A stretch of DNA of 64,000 nucleotides from Rhynchopus euleeides (Eukaryota; Euglenozoa; Diplonemea; Diplonemida; Diplonemidae). The translations under genes and the position numbers were made by a program. The notes beneath the pieces were generated by a model. That model ran no database searches. It saw nothing but the letters and a program-made list of their open reading frames with translations, and was not told the origin of the DNA. Positions 46,001 to 55,591 of this stretch are shown here, in pieces; the first letter of the stretch is position 1, and the number at the start of each line of letters is the position of its first letter. The stretch lies in assembly GCA_963210315.1 (NCBI GenBank), contig OY723279.1, positions 1,798,001 to 1,862,000 on the forward strand. Direction: 5' to 3'.

Positions 46001-48606
46001 ACCCCCCCCCCCGACCCCCCTTAGATTAGGCCCTGGCTACACTACGCGCCCCAACGTGCAGGTGACCAGAACGTTGCACAAACAAAACAAAAGAAACCCG
46101 GCAATCCTTTTTCTGTCGCCACGCATTGCGCACGCACCTCATACACACGATCCACCACACAGTTCCCCAACCGCGACGGCACGCTGATGGCTGCCAGTGA
46201 CTTCCTGCACCCGGACATCCAGCTGGTCAAGGTGTGCTTCCCTTGCTTGGCCTGCCTGCCACACCACCCCGCACAGGATGTCGTTGGCGATGACGGGTCG
46301 CGCCTTCCAGATGCACGCTACTGCGATGGGGCGTGGCTTACCTTCCTCCAGGAGCTGGGGATGCGACCTGACGTATGGCGCTGCAGCGACACACACACAC
46401 GGGTGGGCGGGGAGTGGGCAACGATGTGAAGTTGTGTGTTCCGTGTTCATGATTCCTCATTTGTCCACACCCACCCCACCTGCCACCACAGATGGACTCA
46501 GCAACGTTCCTCCGGTGTGCGGGATTCATCGACGAGGGGAAGGGCAAAGACCTGGACGCGGATGCCGTCAGCCGTGCCGCACGTCTTGTGGACTACCTCG
46601 TGTCTGACCTGAAGGACGTGATTCCGGATGAGGGCCCCAAGCGCACTGACTTTGTGGAGCAGCTGCGTGATCTGGCCATCGTGCCGCGTGTGGACCCCGT
46701 GCTGGGGAAGCACCGTCTGTTCACCTTCGCGCAGTGCTGCCTGCAGCAGGACGTGCAGCTTGTCGTGTTCAGCATGCCGACTCTGGAGCAGAAGTGGGTG
46801 CCGCCACGTGAGGACTTCGCTCTGCTGTCGCTTGCATCGCCCCCGCCTGCAGAGGCTGTGGTAAAGTCGCTGGAGCGGGCCACAGACGCACTGATGCAGG
46901 AGTACCCGCTGGAGTCCAGCCCGGCAGCCGACTTCTGCGAAGCTGTGGCACACATCGTGGATGCGGTGCAGGACGTGGCGCGGCGTACGAAGCTGCTGTC
47001 ACGCGTGCGCAACACGGCGTGCCTCCCCGTCAACGATGCGGTGCTGGCACTCCCACGGCGCTGCTTCATTGCAGCCGACAAGCCCATGCCGCCGCTGGTG
47101 CACGTGCTGCCCGCAGAGTACAAGCAGCATCTTGCTGTGCTGGAGGAGGTGGGGGTGCGCACGTCTCCCGACGAGTCGTTCTACCAGGCGACGCTGGAGG
47201 AGCTGGCACAGGTGCAGCGGCCGCTCAGCCCTGGGGAGCTGAACGGCGTGCTGTACATGGTGCAGGTGCTGTGCGCCAAGGGTGAGGCGGTTGCATTCGT
47301 GCCCGATACTGGCAGCGTGATGCGGGAAGCAAAACGCACGCTGTACAACGACGCACCGTGGCTGATGCCGCGCCTGCAGGACGGGGCGCTGTTGTTCGCA
47401 CACCCACGCCTGGAGCAGAGCCTCTGCGAGCGCGTGGGGCTGTGCACACTGCAGCGTGCGCTTGTGGAGCACCTCAAGGGCAGCCCTGCTGTGGTGGAGA
47501 GTGCAGAGGCTGACGAGCTGACGGAGCGCCTGCACAGCAAGGAGCTCGTGGTGTGCCTGCTGGACCTGCTGCGGTTCCAGCTGAGCGACGTGCCGCACGC
47601 ACACGTCGTGGAGACGACGCTGCGGAAGTACCGCGTGCAGTTTGTGGAGGCGCTGCACACGCGCCTGCTGTCGGGCGGTGCAGACGGGGAGGACGTGACT
47701 GGAGACGCGGACGGGTGTCTCTTCTTCACAGACGATGAGGCACACACCATCTACGTGTCTGCTGCACGCCTCCCTGCAGGGCTGGACGCGGCTGCCGCTG
47801 TCGCACGCTGTGCCGTGCGCATCCTGCGCCTGCCGCAGGTTCCGCCCTTCCTGGCGCGGGTACTCGCCTGCCGCCCTGCCGACATGCAGGCCTGCGTGTG
47901 TGCCCTGCAGCTCGCCAACGGTGGGGGCGGTGCTGCAGGAGAGCGTGCGAAGCTGGGGCAGGAGCTTGTTGGGGCGGATGCGGGTGTGGTGCAGCAGGTG
48001 GGCCGGCGCCACGTTGTCGGCGAGTGCGTCGCGTGGGAAGATGAGACGGGCATTCGCCGGTACGGCGAGGTTGCGGGTGTCCACAAGACCGAGATGGATG
48101 ACGCCCCTTACAACTACGACATCCGTGTTGGACTTGCGACGAAGCGCATTCCCTGCACACACGTCTTCATGTTTGCGAGTGCACCCGTCCCCGACACTGC
48201 AGGCGGCACACCGGCTGCTGCAGGTGTGGGTGGCGACGCACCTGCCGACGCTGATGCATCAGACGACGCAGGGCGGCACCGCATCCTGACGAGCCTCATG
48301 CAGCAGCTCGGCATCCAGGTGGACTCCGATGTCGCGACCCTGATGGACAAGCTGGAGGACACACGGCGCGAGGTGCAGGGGCTGCACAACCGCATCGGGC
48401 AGGCCGACAAGAAGGTGGAGCGCCTGCAGCGCGAGAGCGAGGACATGCACGCGCAGTCCGACTGCTGCGTGTGCCTCACCCCGATGGAGTCGAAGAAGGT
48501 GCTCGTCCCCTGTGGGCATGTGCTCTGCGATGAGTGCTCGGAGCGTTGCGAGAAGTGCCCCCACTGCAGGGTGGAGGTGGTGTCGCGTGTCAAGCTCTAC
48601 CTGTAG
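34082..48606 (+). CDS. Sacsin-like giant chaperone with C-terminal RING, copy C (five exons)
   Basis: Inferred exons are 34082-44935, 44998-45234, 46163-46231, 46277-46372 and 46492-48606, all GT-AG and phase 0, giving about 4,456 residues. The architecture matches copy B: ATPase module 1 at the N-terminus, module 2 from about residue 1349, degenerate module 3 from about 2700, acidic linker, and C-terminal coiled coil plus C3HC4 RING. Exon 1 is 40 codons longer than in B, nearly all within a variable segment between modules 2 and 3 (39985-41690). The frame is open upstream to 33956, but those 42 codons are not conserved in copy B, so the shared ATG is preferred; a CTGCAG just before it could be a leader-intron acceptor. 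From 35372 to 44954 the sequence matches copy A wherever compared. Predicted role: ATP-dependent chaperone with E3 ligase function, inferred from domains. Confidence 0.9.
45452..45619 (+). repeat. Solo A-B retrotransposon unit inside intron 2 of copy C
   Basis: This 168-bp unit looks identical by eye to 33114-33281, in the same orientation relative to the gene. It is flanked by unrelated sequence (a T run on the left, CACCCCAGG on the right). Just beyond it lies the palindrome GGGCGCGC-TTC-GCGCGCCC (about 45642-45661). Confidence 0.75.
45723..45785 (-). repeat. GC-hairpin repeat, also found in the 55.2-55.6 kb tandem array
   Basis: Read on the - strand it gives AACAGATGCTCACTACCGTG, then GGCGGCTGGGGGGCTCCGCC and CCCCAGACCCCCC, matching the start of each 158-bp unit at 55218-55591. 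The GGGGGGCTCCGCCCCCC core is a perfect hairpin. It lies in intron 2 of copy C. Confidence 0.65.
45907..46021. repeat. G/C homopolymer palindromes in intron 2 of copy C
   Basis: Alternating runs of 5-10 G and C, such as GACCCCCCGGGGGACC and GGGGGGGTCCCCC, are self-complementary and also capable of G-quadruplex formation. Sequencing and assembly errors are likely here, so exact run lengths should not be trusted. Confidence 0.6.
46492..48606 (+). CDS. Exon 5 of copy C: sacsin C-terminus with coiled coil and RING finger
   Basis: This is 704 residues, in frame with the upstream exons, and nearly the same as exon 5 of copy B apart from a divergent patch near its start (LKDVIPDEGPKRTDF in C, LEAVLPEEVSERIHV in B) and scattered changes. 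The C3HC4 RING (CxxC...VPCGHVLC...DEC...CPHC) is intact and the protein ends VKLYL. The first ATG is the start of the exon, not of a gene. Confidence 0.85.
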   Translation: MDSATFLRCAGFIDEGKGKDLDADAVSRAARLVDYLVSDLKDVIPDEGPKRTDFVEQLRDLAIVPRVDPVLGKHRLFTFAQCCLQQDVQLVVFSMPTLEQKWVPPREDFALLSLASPPPAEAVVKSLERATDALMQEYPLESSPAADFCEAVAHIVDAVQDVARRTKLLSRVRNTACLPVNDAVLALPRRCFIAADKPMPPLVHVLPAEYKQHLAVLEEVGVRTSPDESFYQATLEELAQVQRPLSPGELNGVLYMVQVLCAKGEAVAFVPDTGSVMREAKRTLYNDAPWLMPRLQDGALLFAHPRLEQSLCERVGLCTLQRALVEHLKGSPAVVESAEADELTERLHSKELVVCLLDLLRFQLSDVPHAHVVETTLRKYRVQFVEALHTRLLSGGADGEDVTGDADGCLFFTDDEAHTIYVSAARLPAGLDAAAAVARCAVRILRLPQVPPFLARVLACRPADMQACVCALQLANGGGGAAGERAKLGQELVGADAGVVQQVGRRHVVGECVAWEDETGIRRYGEVAGVHKTEMDDAPYNYDIRVGLATKRIPCTHVFMFASAPVPDTAGGTPAAAGVGGDAPADADASDDAGRHRILTSLMQQLGIQVDSDVATLMDKLEDTRREVQGLHNRIGQADKKVERLQRESEDMHAQSDCCVCLTPMESKKVLVPCGHVLCDECSERCEKCPHCRVEVVSRVKLYL

Positions 48607-48712
48607 TCCCACCGCATGCCACAGCCTGCGGCATCCATCAGTTTTGAAAGGTGTCGTCTCACTTGTGATGTGTCTTTTCACACAACACCTCTGAAAAAGG
48701 AATGTTAACACA

Positions 48713-48976
48713 GGGGGTCTTCGCTACGGAGTGACCGTCAGTGTGTGTGTCCCCCCTCCTTTACAGCGCAACGAGGAGGAGAGCGAAACCGTGTGGTGTC
48801 ACGTAGTGCAAGAGTAGGATAGCGGGCCCGGTTACTCACGGTATGGTCCCTCGGGGCCAGGCTGCGATGCCAGCACGCTAACCCAAATTGCAATACGACC
48901 GTCAGTGCATTTTGGTGAATTCCCTGTCGAGTAACAGAGTTGGCTGAAAACTGACGGAGATTGACGGAAGACCCCC
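48713..48976. mobile_element. MITE, GGGGGTCTTCGCT family, copy 2, split by a nested insertion
   Basis: The left end GGGGGTCTTCGCTACGG and the right part (CAGTGCATTTTGGTGAATT ... GAAGACCCCC) match the other copies; the flanks are ACA on both sides (3-bp duplication). The family body is interrupted by about 153 bp (48744-48896) bordered by the 11-bp direct repeat GACCGTCAGTG (48733-48743 and 48897-48907). The right terminus is also shortened relative to copy 56057. Confidence 0.7.
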
Positions 48977-49468
48977 ACAAGCTGATTTCTTGTGTTTCTT
49001 GCAGAGCGTACACATGTCACCGCGGGTCGATATGTTTGCCCATCGGAGGCGTGCGTCTCACCACAGCCTCTCGGGAGTAGAAGCGGCCACCTTTGCCTGT
49101 TGGATCCGGCGGGGGGGTGGATCGCGTATTTTTTTAGATTTGAAGCCTGGGGCCGTTGCCCCTTGCTTCTCTAATTCCTCTGTTTTTTGTTTGTTTTCTT
49201 TCCGCGTTTTGCAAGGGGGCCACCTATTCTCATCACTGCCGACAACGGTCTCTGGAAGCTGTAGGGATGAGCGCGCAGACACCGGCCCCCACCACCCCTA
49301 TTTTGTCCAAAAAAATTGGAATCGAAACAAGGCAATACGTCCGCCGTATTTGCTGCTCTGCGGTGTTCTCTAGGCACCACATCTTCGTTTTCGTCGTTCT
49401 GGTCTTCGTCTCATCCCCAGAACTACAAAACAAGCAGCTATTTTAGATTACCCTTCACCTGTTCCTCC

Positions 49469-49503
<35 letters not shown>

Positions 49504-51230
49504 ATGTGTGTGGCAGCACTGTGTCACTTGAATGTGCGGGCGATTGCGATTCTTTCTCTCTCATTATTATTTGCTTCTCTGCCTCAGTGCAGATCGACAC
49601 TTCCGATTTCGCCAGCAAAAATATTCACTGCCCCAGTGAACACCGCCCCCGCTTCTGAACCCGGCGAGGCACGTTTGTCGCCATTTCCTTCCTCACCCAC
49701 GCATAAAAAACTCTTCTTGAATGTTGTGCTCACAACACAGGAAACAGCTTTGTGCCACCCCTTCGGGGGTGTTAACGCAGGAGGGGTTTTGGGAGGCGTG
49801 GGGGGTGGGGGTGAATAGAGTTCCCCCAAAACAAAGCACAGGCTACCAGCCTCACCCCGCCCTTCCGATATCCAAGGCATGTGCAGGGTGGTCACCCACA
49901 GCTGTCTTCTGATTCTCACCGGGGCAGCGCAGTTAGGCGGCTTAGATACCCAGCACCGTCTCTGTGGGGCCTCCAACGGCAAGGGAGGCCGCGTCAGCTC
50001 TCCCTCCCTCCCTCCCCTTCGCACGAGGGTGTGCACCCCAACAACGGTCGATAGATGTTTGGGCAGTGCTGATTGCTGTCTCGAGGGGCCTGTGGCTGTG
50101 CACACTTGTTCCCAACAAGAGTTCAAAAAGGGGAAACCAAGAAAAAGGTTGTTGATTTTTTTTTACTAGTTACGAGCGACGAAGCGTAGCGAAGTCGCGA
50201 AGTAACGAAGGAAATCGTACGACTGAAGCTTTGGATTAGCACCTCATGCCACTTCACAGGGCCTCAACACAGCCTTGAGACAGCAAGTGTGCGCTCAACA
50301 AAAAGTAGTCCGGAACTGTTCTCCCACAGTTGCTGGACAGGGTGTCTATAATAAAGCGAAAGGAGTACGATTTTGGACAGCTTCCGCATTACGCCCGGGT
50401 GATAGCGCCAGTGTGTGCTTTGGTGGAAGCGTCCAATGCAACACTCACAGCATAGAGGCCAAGTGTTTCTCGTAGTATATACCTTTCGAAAACGCACGCA
50501 TCCCGTTGCTCTACCCAAACATGGTTTTTCATGGTGGAAGCGATCAAAGCAAAAATCATCTGCAAGGAAGACTCGAGAGACTGCCGCTGTATATTTTGTG
50601 GAGGGGAAATGCGACAGACACATGGAAGGATTCGGTGCGCAGCGACGCTCCTCACTGTGTCCTCTCTGTCTGATTTGCTCTGCCATCAATGATGACAATC
50701 CACTCTCTGTGCTTCAGGCAGGTCAGCCGAGGCGCCGCACACAGGGGTGGGGGTGAGAGAGAGCCCCTGCATGCAGGCAGCGAGCAGCAGGACCACGGGC
50801 TCCACAGGCATCAGGCTGGCTGCGCGTCCCCACCCCCCACACCCACCCCCATTTCACCACCTCTTCCGCCTTCCTGCTGGTGGGGCTTGCACATTATTTC
50901 GCAAACTTGATTCAATCAGTGCCCCTGCCACACTTTGGCGTAGCCTCTTTGCGCGCCGCCTCCGCTGCTGCGTGGCGACGTTTCCAGGCCTCAGCGACAC
51001 GGTGTGTATTATGTATCGCTTTGCCCGCCCCCACAGACACAGCCTGGGTGCACCCCTTCGGCATTTCCCCCTGGCGAAGTGCGGTCAGGATGTGACGCCA
51101 CCACCACCACCCACCCACACGCAGCACACAACACTCCACACCCACCGCCGCCACCACCACCACCCTGCAACCCCCAAGGGGGGGGTGGGTGTGTGGTGCG
51201 GCATTTCCGGGGAGGGTCCGGGGGGGGGGT
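48977..51230. other. Intergenic, no gene recognised
   Basis: It contains a (TG)16 microsatellite (49471-49502), a GAAGC/GCGAAG-rich patch (50170-50210), and diverged retrotransposon-terminus words such as GTGGAAGCGTCCAATGCAAC near 50430. The last 300 bases are CCACCACC and G-run low-complexity sequence. Short open frames have no domain signal. Confidence 0.5.
49471..49502. repeat. (TG)n microsatellite
   Basis: Sixteen uninterrupted TG dinucleotides are followed by CATGTGTGTGG. Confidence 0.9.
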
Positions 51231-51241
51231 GATATATATAT
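51231..51241 (+). promoter_or_regulatory. Possible TATA element of the membrane-protein gene
   Basis: GATATATATAT stands alone in otherwise G-rich DNA, about 125 bp upstream of the ATG at 51364, followed by a purine-rich GAGAGGGAGGGAGAG leader. This is a plausible core promoter by position only. Confidence 0.35.
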
Positions 51242-51363
51242 AGAGAGGGAGGGAGAGCGACCGAGCGGGAGTCGCAGAGGCTGTCCCCCCGCGTGTTGTT
51301 TGTTGGTTCCCGCAACACCGGCTGCTACAACCTTCCCCCTGCCCCCACCTCTAACGGCACGCC

Positions 51364-54282
51364 ATGCCTGGCTATGAGGATGAGGATTCGTTGGGAAACC
51401 CGGCGCCGACAACGGCGCAGGGTGGCGGCAGGGCCGGCGGAGGGGGGTTTGAGTCCGCCCATGAGGTCGCCATGGTGGACATCGACGAGATTGCGAACGT
51501 GCTGAATGTGAAGGTGACGAGCATCACAAAAAGGTTCTTCCGCGGGGGCCCCGCGCAGCAGCAGGCAGCCGTTGCCTACCGGAGGGCGAGCCGGCGCGCC
51601 TCGCAGAAGCCGAGCGGCGACGACCTCTCTGATGACGAAGACCTCGAGGGGATCGGGGAGCCCGCGCCCCGCCACGCCCACGCCCACACCCACGCCACCC
51701 CTCGGCACGGCCCGACCGACCCGCTCTACCGCCTCTCTCAGGAACGGCTCGCCCCAGGGTCCGGCGGGTCCCACCCGCAGCACCCCCCACACCACCACCA
51801 CCACCACCAACCCGACACAGTCGGAACCTTCGGCTCCCGCAATGGTTCCGCAGGGTCCCCGCCGCACGCACCTCCATCTCCGACGTCGGATTTCACCCTC
51901 AGCCTCGCCGGGAGCGCGGAGGACGAGCGGGAGCCCCTGGTTGCCTCCGGTGGGGAAGGGGGGTATGACAGAGCGGCGAATGGAGGGGGTGCCGTCGGGA
52001 CGACGTCTACTTCTGCGGCGCTGCGGAACTCATTCTCGGCGTATGCTTCAGCCGCGTCGCAGCGGAGCGGAGGTGGGGGAGTCGCTACCGCAGGGCTCTA
52101 CGGATCTGGCAAAGGCGTGCCTGCCCTCGAGCCCCTCCGCCTCCGCCAATACAGCGTCGACCAGGGGAGCAACTGCGCGGCAGACCCCCCCTACAACTAC
52201 CACTACCCGCAGCGGTATGGCGAAGCCGAGTCCCCCCCTGCATCCCCCGTCACCTCCATCGCGTCGGGCCCCTCTCTTATGTTCCCTGGGGAGGAGGACG
52301 CGCTCGGTGGGGGGTGGGTCCCGATCTACAGCGGAAACCCTTCCTTTGCGAGCAGTGCCGGCGCGGCTGCCGCAGCCGCAGCGGGTGACGGTGAAGGGGA
52401 TTCGGCATCTGCGGATGAGTGGGGCGCCGTCAGGCGCGGGGGGGGCGGGACGTCCGCGCCGTCGGTTGGGGGCGGGGTGGGCCCGTCGACGAATTTTCTC
52501 ACGGGGATTGACAGGCTGCTCGATAAAGAGGCCCGGCTTCCGAAGGGGAATGCCTTGGGGAATATCGCGGGCTCCCTGCAGAGCTGGCTGCAGGGTGCTG
52601 TTCCGAAGCTCCCCACCACCACCACGATGAGCATTGTGCAGGACTCGCGGGGCGCGCACTACGGTGCGATCCAGAGGAGCAAGGCGAAGCCCCCGCAGCA
52701 GCTCCAACAGCACACCCCGCCTGCGGTGCGGAAATCCGCCTGCAGCCTCCCCCCCAACGCAAACACCAGCATGGCGCGTGGGGGCCCCCGTGGAACCGCA
52801 GTCGGATTCCCCGGATATGGCTCCACAGGTGCCCTCGGGTCCGGCGGAGGGGCGGGGGAGCAGAGTAGGGTGAGGCATTCGTATGGCTCCAACAGCCTCC
52901 CGCCAGGGGGTGGCCTGGGGGTGCCCGGGGCTTCGATTCAAAGCGCTGCAGGGGGTGCGTCGTGTGTCGGGGGTGGCGGCGGAGGGGGGAGCGGGGGCAC
53001 GGTGCCTGCGACGCAGCTGAAGAAGAAGCTGAACCTCCCGAGCCTGCCCTCGGAGGTGGAGACGGTGCGGCTGTTCCGGGATCCGTCCGATCGGAATGTG
53101 TACCTCACGGTGGTGCTCAACAGGCCCTTCCTCGCGTGGGCTATCCTCTTCATATCATACCTCTTCCAGGCGGCAGAGTCGTTTGTCTACATCCGGGAGC
53201 TGCGCCAGGTCGCGGAGGACGGCAACAGCACCGACTCGATCGACAACATATTCTACCACGGGGTGAGCCTCGTCGACCTCTGGGTGATGGAAATCCTCTT
53301 CCTCCTCATGATAGTCGCCTGCTTCGGGGCCTGGGTTCTGGGGGACTTCGACGACAGGAGGGGGAACACATACGCCATGTCACGGCATGGTTCCCTCCAC
53401 GTCCTCCTCCTCGTCGTCTTCTACGGGCTCTACACCGTCCCCTGGAGCAAGCACACCGCGCAGTCTGGCACCATAACACTGATGTACATCCTCCCCCCTG
53501 TCTTCGTCGTCCTGGCGGTGTTCTTCCACACACAGCGGATGGCGTTCCGCCCCATCTTCGGGATCATGTTCATGATGGGGGGGTTCTCCTTAGGCATCAC
53601 CCTCCCCGACACCGACTCGGCGCGGTACAACGGGAGCCACGTCTTCTCCTGGCTCAGCGTGCTGCTCAGCTCAATCGGGCTTGTCTTTGCGGTCTACTTT
53701 GCAAAGCAGATCCGGCCCCACTTCCCGCTCCCTCTGCTGCTTCTGGTGGTGGCGCTGGGGGGCGCGTTCAGCCATGCCTACTTCGCCTCTGAATCGGGCC
53801 TCTCCTTCGAGACAATCATCGTCGGGTTTGCCGAGCGCGCATCCTACTTCCAGGCGGCGATGGGTCTCGCCTCCATGCGCGGCGTCGCTGCGGCGGGCTG
53901 GCTGTGGTCTCTAATGTACCTCTCACCGCTGAGCGTCGCAGCACCCATGGTGGGGCAGCGCCTGCTGGCCCTCGTTGCCCTCTCCTTTTACGAAGATGAC
54001 CCCCAGGCCCCGCCGGTCCCCATGCGGCTCGCAGCCCTGCTGCTAAACGTTATAGGCATCGTCGTGCTGTGCTCGCTCGACATGCGGGATAAGGAACGCA
54101 CCGTGTGCCTGACACAGCCCGAAGGGGGGCAGCGAGGTGCAGGAGGCGGTTCCTTCTCCCAGCCGCAATATGGTGTGGTGAAGAAGGGGGAGAGGCGGTC
54201 GGGGAGCGACAGGGCGACCCAGTCGTGTGCTTCGCTGCGGAGCATGAAGGACTCGGATGAGTGTGAGACGCCGAAGGAGTGA
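51364..54282 (+). CDS. Multi-pass membrane protein with long disordered N-terminus, 972 residues
   Basis: This is a single uninterrupted exon. Residues 1-550 are low-complexity and rich in Gly, Ser, Pro and Ala, with a His run (PHHHHHHQ, near 142-149), so probably disordered and cytosolic. A conserved-looking stretch (residues 552-588) leads into about nine or ten hydrophobic helices, near 589-607, 634-660, 675-694, 703-722, 732-749, 759-783, 787-807, 814-830, 840-860 and 887-907. The tail is short, polar and Ser-rich. The helix count and short loops resemble drug/metabolite-transporter-type proteins, but I see no decisive signature, so substrate and family are unknown. The start is the first ATG after the TATA-like element, in a CGCCATGC context. 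Confidence 0.8.
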   Translation: MPGYEDEDSLGNPAPTTAQGGGRAGGGGFESAHEVAMVDIDEIANVLNVKVTSITKRFFRGGPAQQQAAVAYRRASRRASQKPSGDDLSDDEDLEGIGEPAPRHAHAHTHATPRHGPTDPLYRLSQERLAPGSGGSHPQHPPHHHHHHQPDTVGTFGSRNGSAGSPPHAPPSPTSDFTLSLAGSAEDEREPLVASGGEGGYDRAANGGGAVGTTSTSAALRNSFSAYASAASQRSGGGGVATAGLYGSGKGVPALEPLRLRQYSVDQGSNCAADPPYNYHYPQRYGEAESPPASPVTSIASGPSLMFPGEEDALGGGWVPIYSGNPSFASSAGAAAAAAAGDGEGDSASADEWGAVRRGGGGTSAPSVGGGVGPSTNFLTGIDRLLDKEARLPKGNALGNIAGSLQSWLQGAVPKLPTTTTMSIVQDSRGAHYGAIQRSKAKPPQQLQQHTPPAVRKSACSLPPNANTSMARGGPRGTAVGFPGYGSTGALGSGGGAGEQSRVRHSYGSNSLPPGGGLGVPGASIQSAAGGASCVGGGGGGGSGGTVPATQLKKKLNLPSLPSEVETVRLFRDPSDRNVYLTVVLNRPFLAWAILFISYLFQAAESFVYIRELRQVAEDGNSTDSIDNIFYHGVSLVDLWVMEILFLLMIVACFGAWVLGDFDDRRGNTYAMSRHGSLHVLLLVVFYGLYTVPWSKHTAQSGTITLMYILPPVFVVLAVFFHTQRMAFRPIFGIMFMMGGFSLGITLPDTDSARYNGSHVFSWLSVLLSSIGLVFAVYFAKQIRPHFPLPLLLLVVALGGAFSHAYFASESGLSFETIIVGFAERASYFQAAMGLASMRGVAAAGWLWSLMYLSPLSVAAPMVGQRLLALVALSFYEDDPQAPPVPMRLAALLLNVIGIVVLCSLDMRDKERTVCLTQPEGGQRGAGGGSFSQPQYGVVKKGERRSGSDRATQSCASLRSMKDSDECETPKE

Positions 54283-54342
54283 AGTGGGGGTGGGGTGGGT
54301 GGGGGGGGTGGGGAGAACGTGTTATTGCGTTGGTTTTAAAGG

Positions 54343-54452
54343 GGGGGTCTTCGCTGGGCGTTATCCTTCGTCAATCTCCGTCAGTTTTCAGCTAATTCAA
54401 CAGGAAATTCACCAAAAAATGCACTGACGATCACCCCGTAGCGAAGACCCCC
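54343..54452. mobile_element. MITE, GGGGGTCTTCGCT family, copy 3
   Basis: The termini GGGGGTCTTCGCT and AGCGAAGACCCCC enclose 110 bp, flanked by AAA on both sides if the leading extra G residues are counted with the element. It lies 60 bp after the stop codon of the membrane-protein gene. Its orientation is opposite to the copy at 56057, whose reverse complement it matches closely. Confidence 0.8.
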
Positions 54453-54662
54453 AAACTTGAAAGAGTTTTTTTGAGCATATTCTTGGTGAAGGTGTAGGGT
54501 GGGAGGATCAACGACAGGGTTGGTGTTCTTCGGAGTGCTGAACGCCAACGAAACATATGGCGTCGGGGGATGCGCTTCCCCCGACAGCCATCTTGGTCCA
54601 GCCCCCATCTTCTGTGTGTTGATTATGAAAAGCTCTTGTCGTGTGGAAGCGTCAAACGCGCC

Positions 54663-54839
54663 AAAAGCGCCCTATCACTTCACAGCTACAACCGCTCTGA
54701 TGAATTTCCTTTTGTTTGTTGCGTTGACGCTTCTACACACAAAACCCTGAACTGATCACACCCTGAGCCTGATGAAGGGTGGGGTTAGTGTATAGAGCAC
54801 GTTTGGTTGCAGCTGTGGTGGGGCGCTTTCCGCTCACAC
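54663..54839 (-). repeat. Solo A-B retrotransposon unit, element 1 subfamily
   Basis: On the - strand it reads GTGTGAGCGGAAAGCGCCCC, the shared A blocks, GTGTAGAAGCGTCAACGC, then the B repeat to GATAGGGCGCTTTT, almost as in element 1 at 60720-60907. The first dozen bases of A are replaced. Confidence 0.75.
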
Positions 54840-54926
54840 CAGGGGAAAAGATAGCGGTGGGGCTAGGGGGGCTAGCCCCAGTTGGCGGGCTGAGCGGCGG
54901 ATTAGGTGGGGGTAGCCGCCCTCACT

Positions 54927-55099
54927 AAAAAAATGTCACTCCAGTACAGCCGCTCTTTACTCGTATTTTGTTTGTGATGCGTTGACGCTTCCACACACAA
55001 AACCTCAACTCCTGTGATGGGGGAGGCTAGTGGTGTGCGGAGCACGTTTGGCTGTGGTGGAGTGACATTTTCTGCTCACAAGTGTGCGTAAAAAAAAAA
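54927..55099 (-). repeat. Solo A-B retrotransposon unit, GTGTCAC subfamily
   Basis: On the - strand it starts TTTACGCACACTTGTGAGC, has AAAATGTCACTCC near its left end and GGAGTGACATTTTT at its right end, and the GTGTGGAAGCGTCAACGC junction between. It is closer to the units at 33114 and 45452 than to element 1. Both ends merge into A/T homopolymers. Confidence 0.7.
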
Positions 55100-55217
55100 C
55101 CCCGATCGCCCATGATTGCTGGTGGGGGTGGTTTGGGTTTCCACCCCCCATAGAAGAGCGTCAACCCGGTTACACTGGTTCGACGGTCGGCGTCGAAGAG
55201 AGCATGGTTTTACAGGA

Positions 55218-55591
55218 ACAGATGCTCACTACCGTGGCCTCCGGCGGCTGGGGGGCTCCGCCCCCCAGACCCCCCTGATCCTTCGATACCCAGTAGGTCA
55301 GGGAATCCAACCGCTCCAGTAGCCTCAGGCCTCAGGAGGACGCGCCAACTCACACAGAATCTACGCCCACAATGAACAGATGTTCACTACCGTGGCCTCT
55401 GGCGGCTGGGGGGCTCCGCCCCCCAGACCCCCCTGATCCTTCGATACCCAGTAGGTCAGGGAATCCAACCGCTCCAGTAGCCTCAGGCCTCAGGAGGACG
55501 CGCCAACTCACACAGAATCTACGCCCACAATGAACAGATGTTCACTACCGTGGCCTCTGGCGGCTGGGGGGCTCCGCCCCCCAGACCCCCA
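55218..55591. repeat. Tandem array, 158-bp unit, about 2.4 copies
   Basis: The word TGTTCACTACCGTGGCC starts at 55381 and 55539, with a TGCTCACT variant at 55223: exact 158-base spacing. Each unit begins with a GGGGGGCTCCGCCCCCC hairpin and continues through CCTTCGATACCCAGTAGGTC and GGAGGACGCGCCAACTC. The third copy stops soon after the hairpin. Confidence 0.85.

Larger units (their letters stand above)
44936..46491 (+). other. Intron cluster and small exons 2-4 of copy C; intron 2 enlarged
   Basis: The introns are 44936-44997 (62 bp), 45235-46162 (928 bp), 46232-46276 (45 bp) and 46373-46491 (119 bp). Three have exactly the same length as in copy B, but intron 2 is 928 bp instead of 100 bp; only its last 45 or so bases, ending CCACCACACAG, are homologous to B. 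The extra DNA contains a solo retrotransposon unit, a GC-rich hairpin repeat and G/C homopolymer palindromes. Exons 2-4 encode 79, 23 and 32 residues. Confidence 0.8.
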
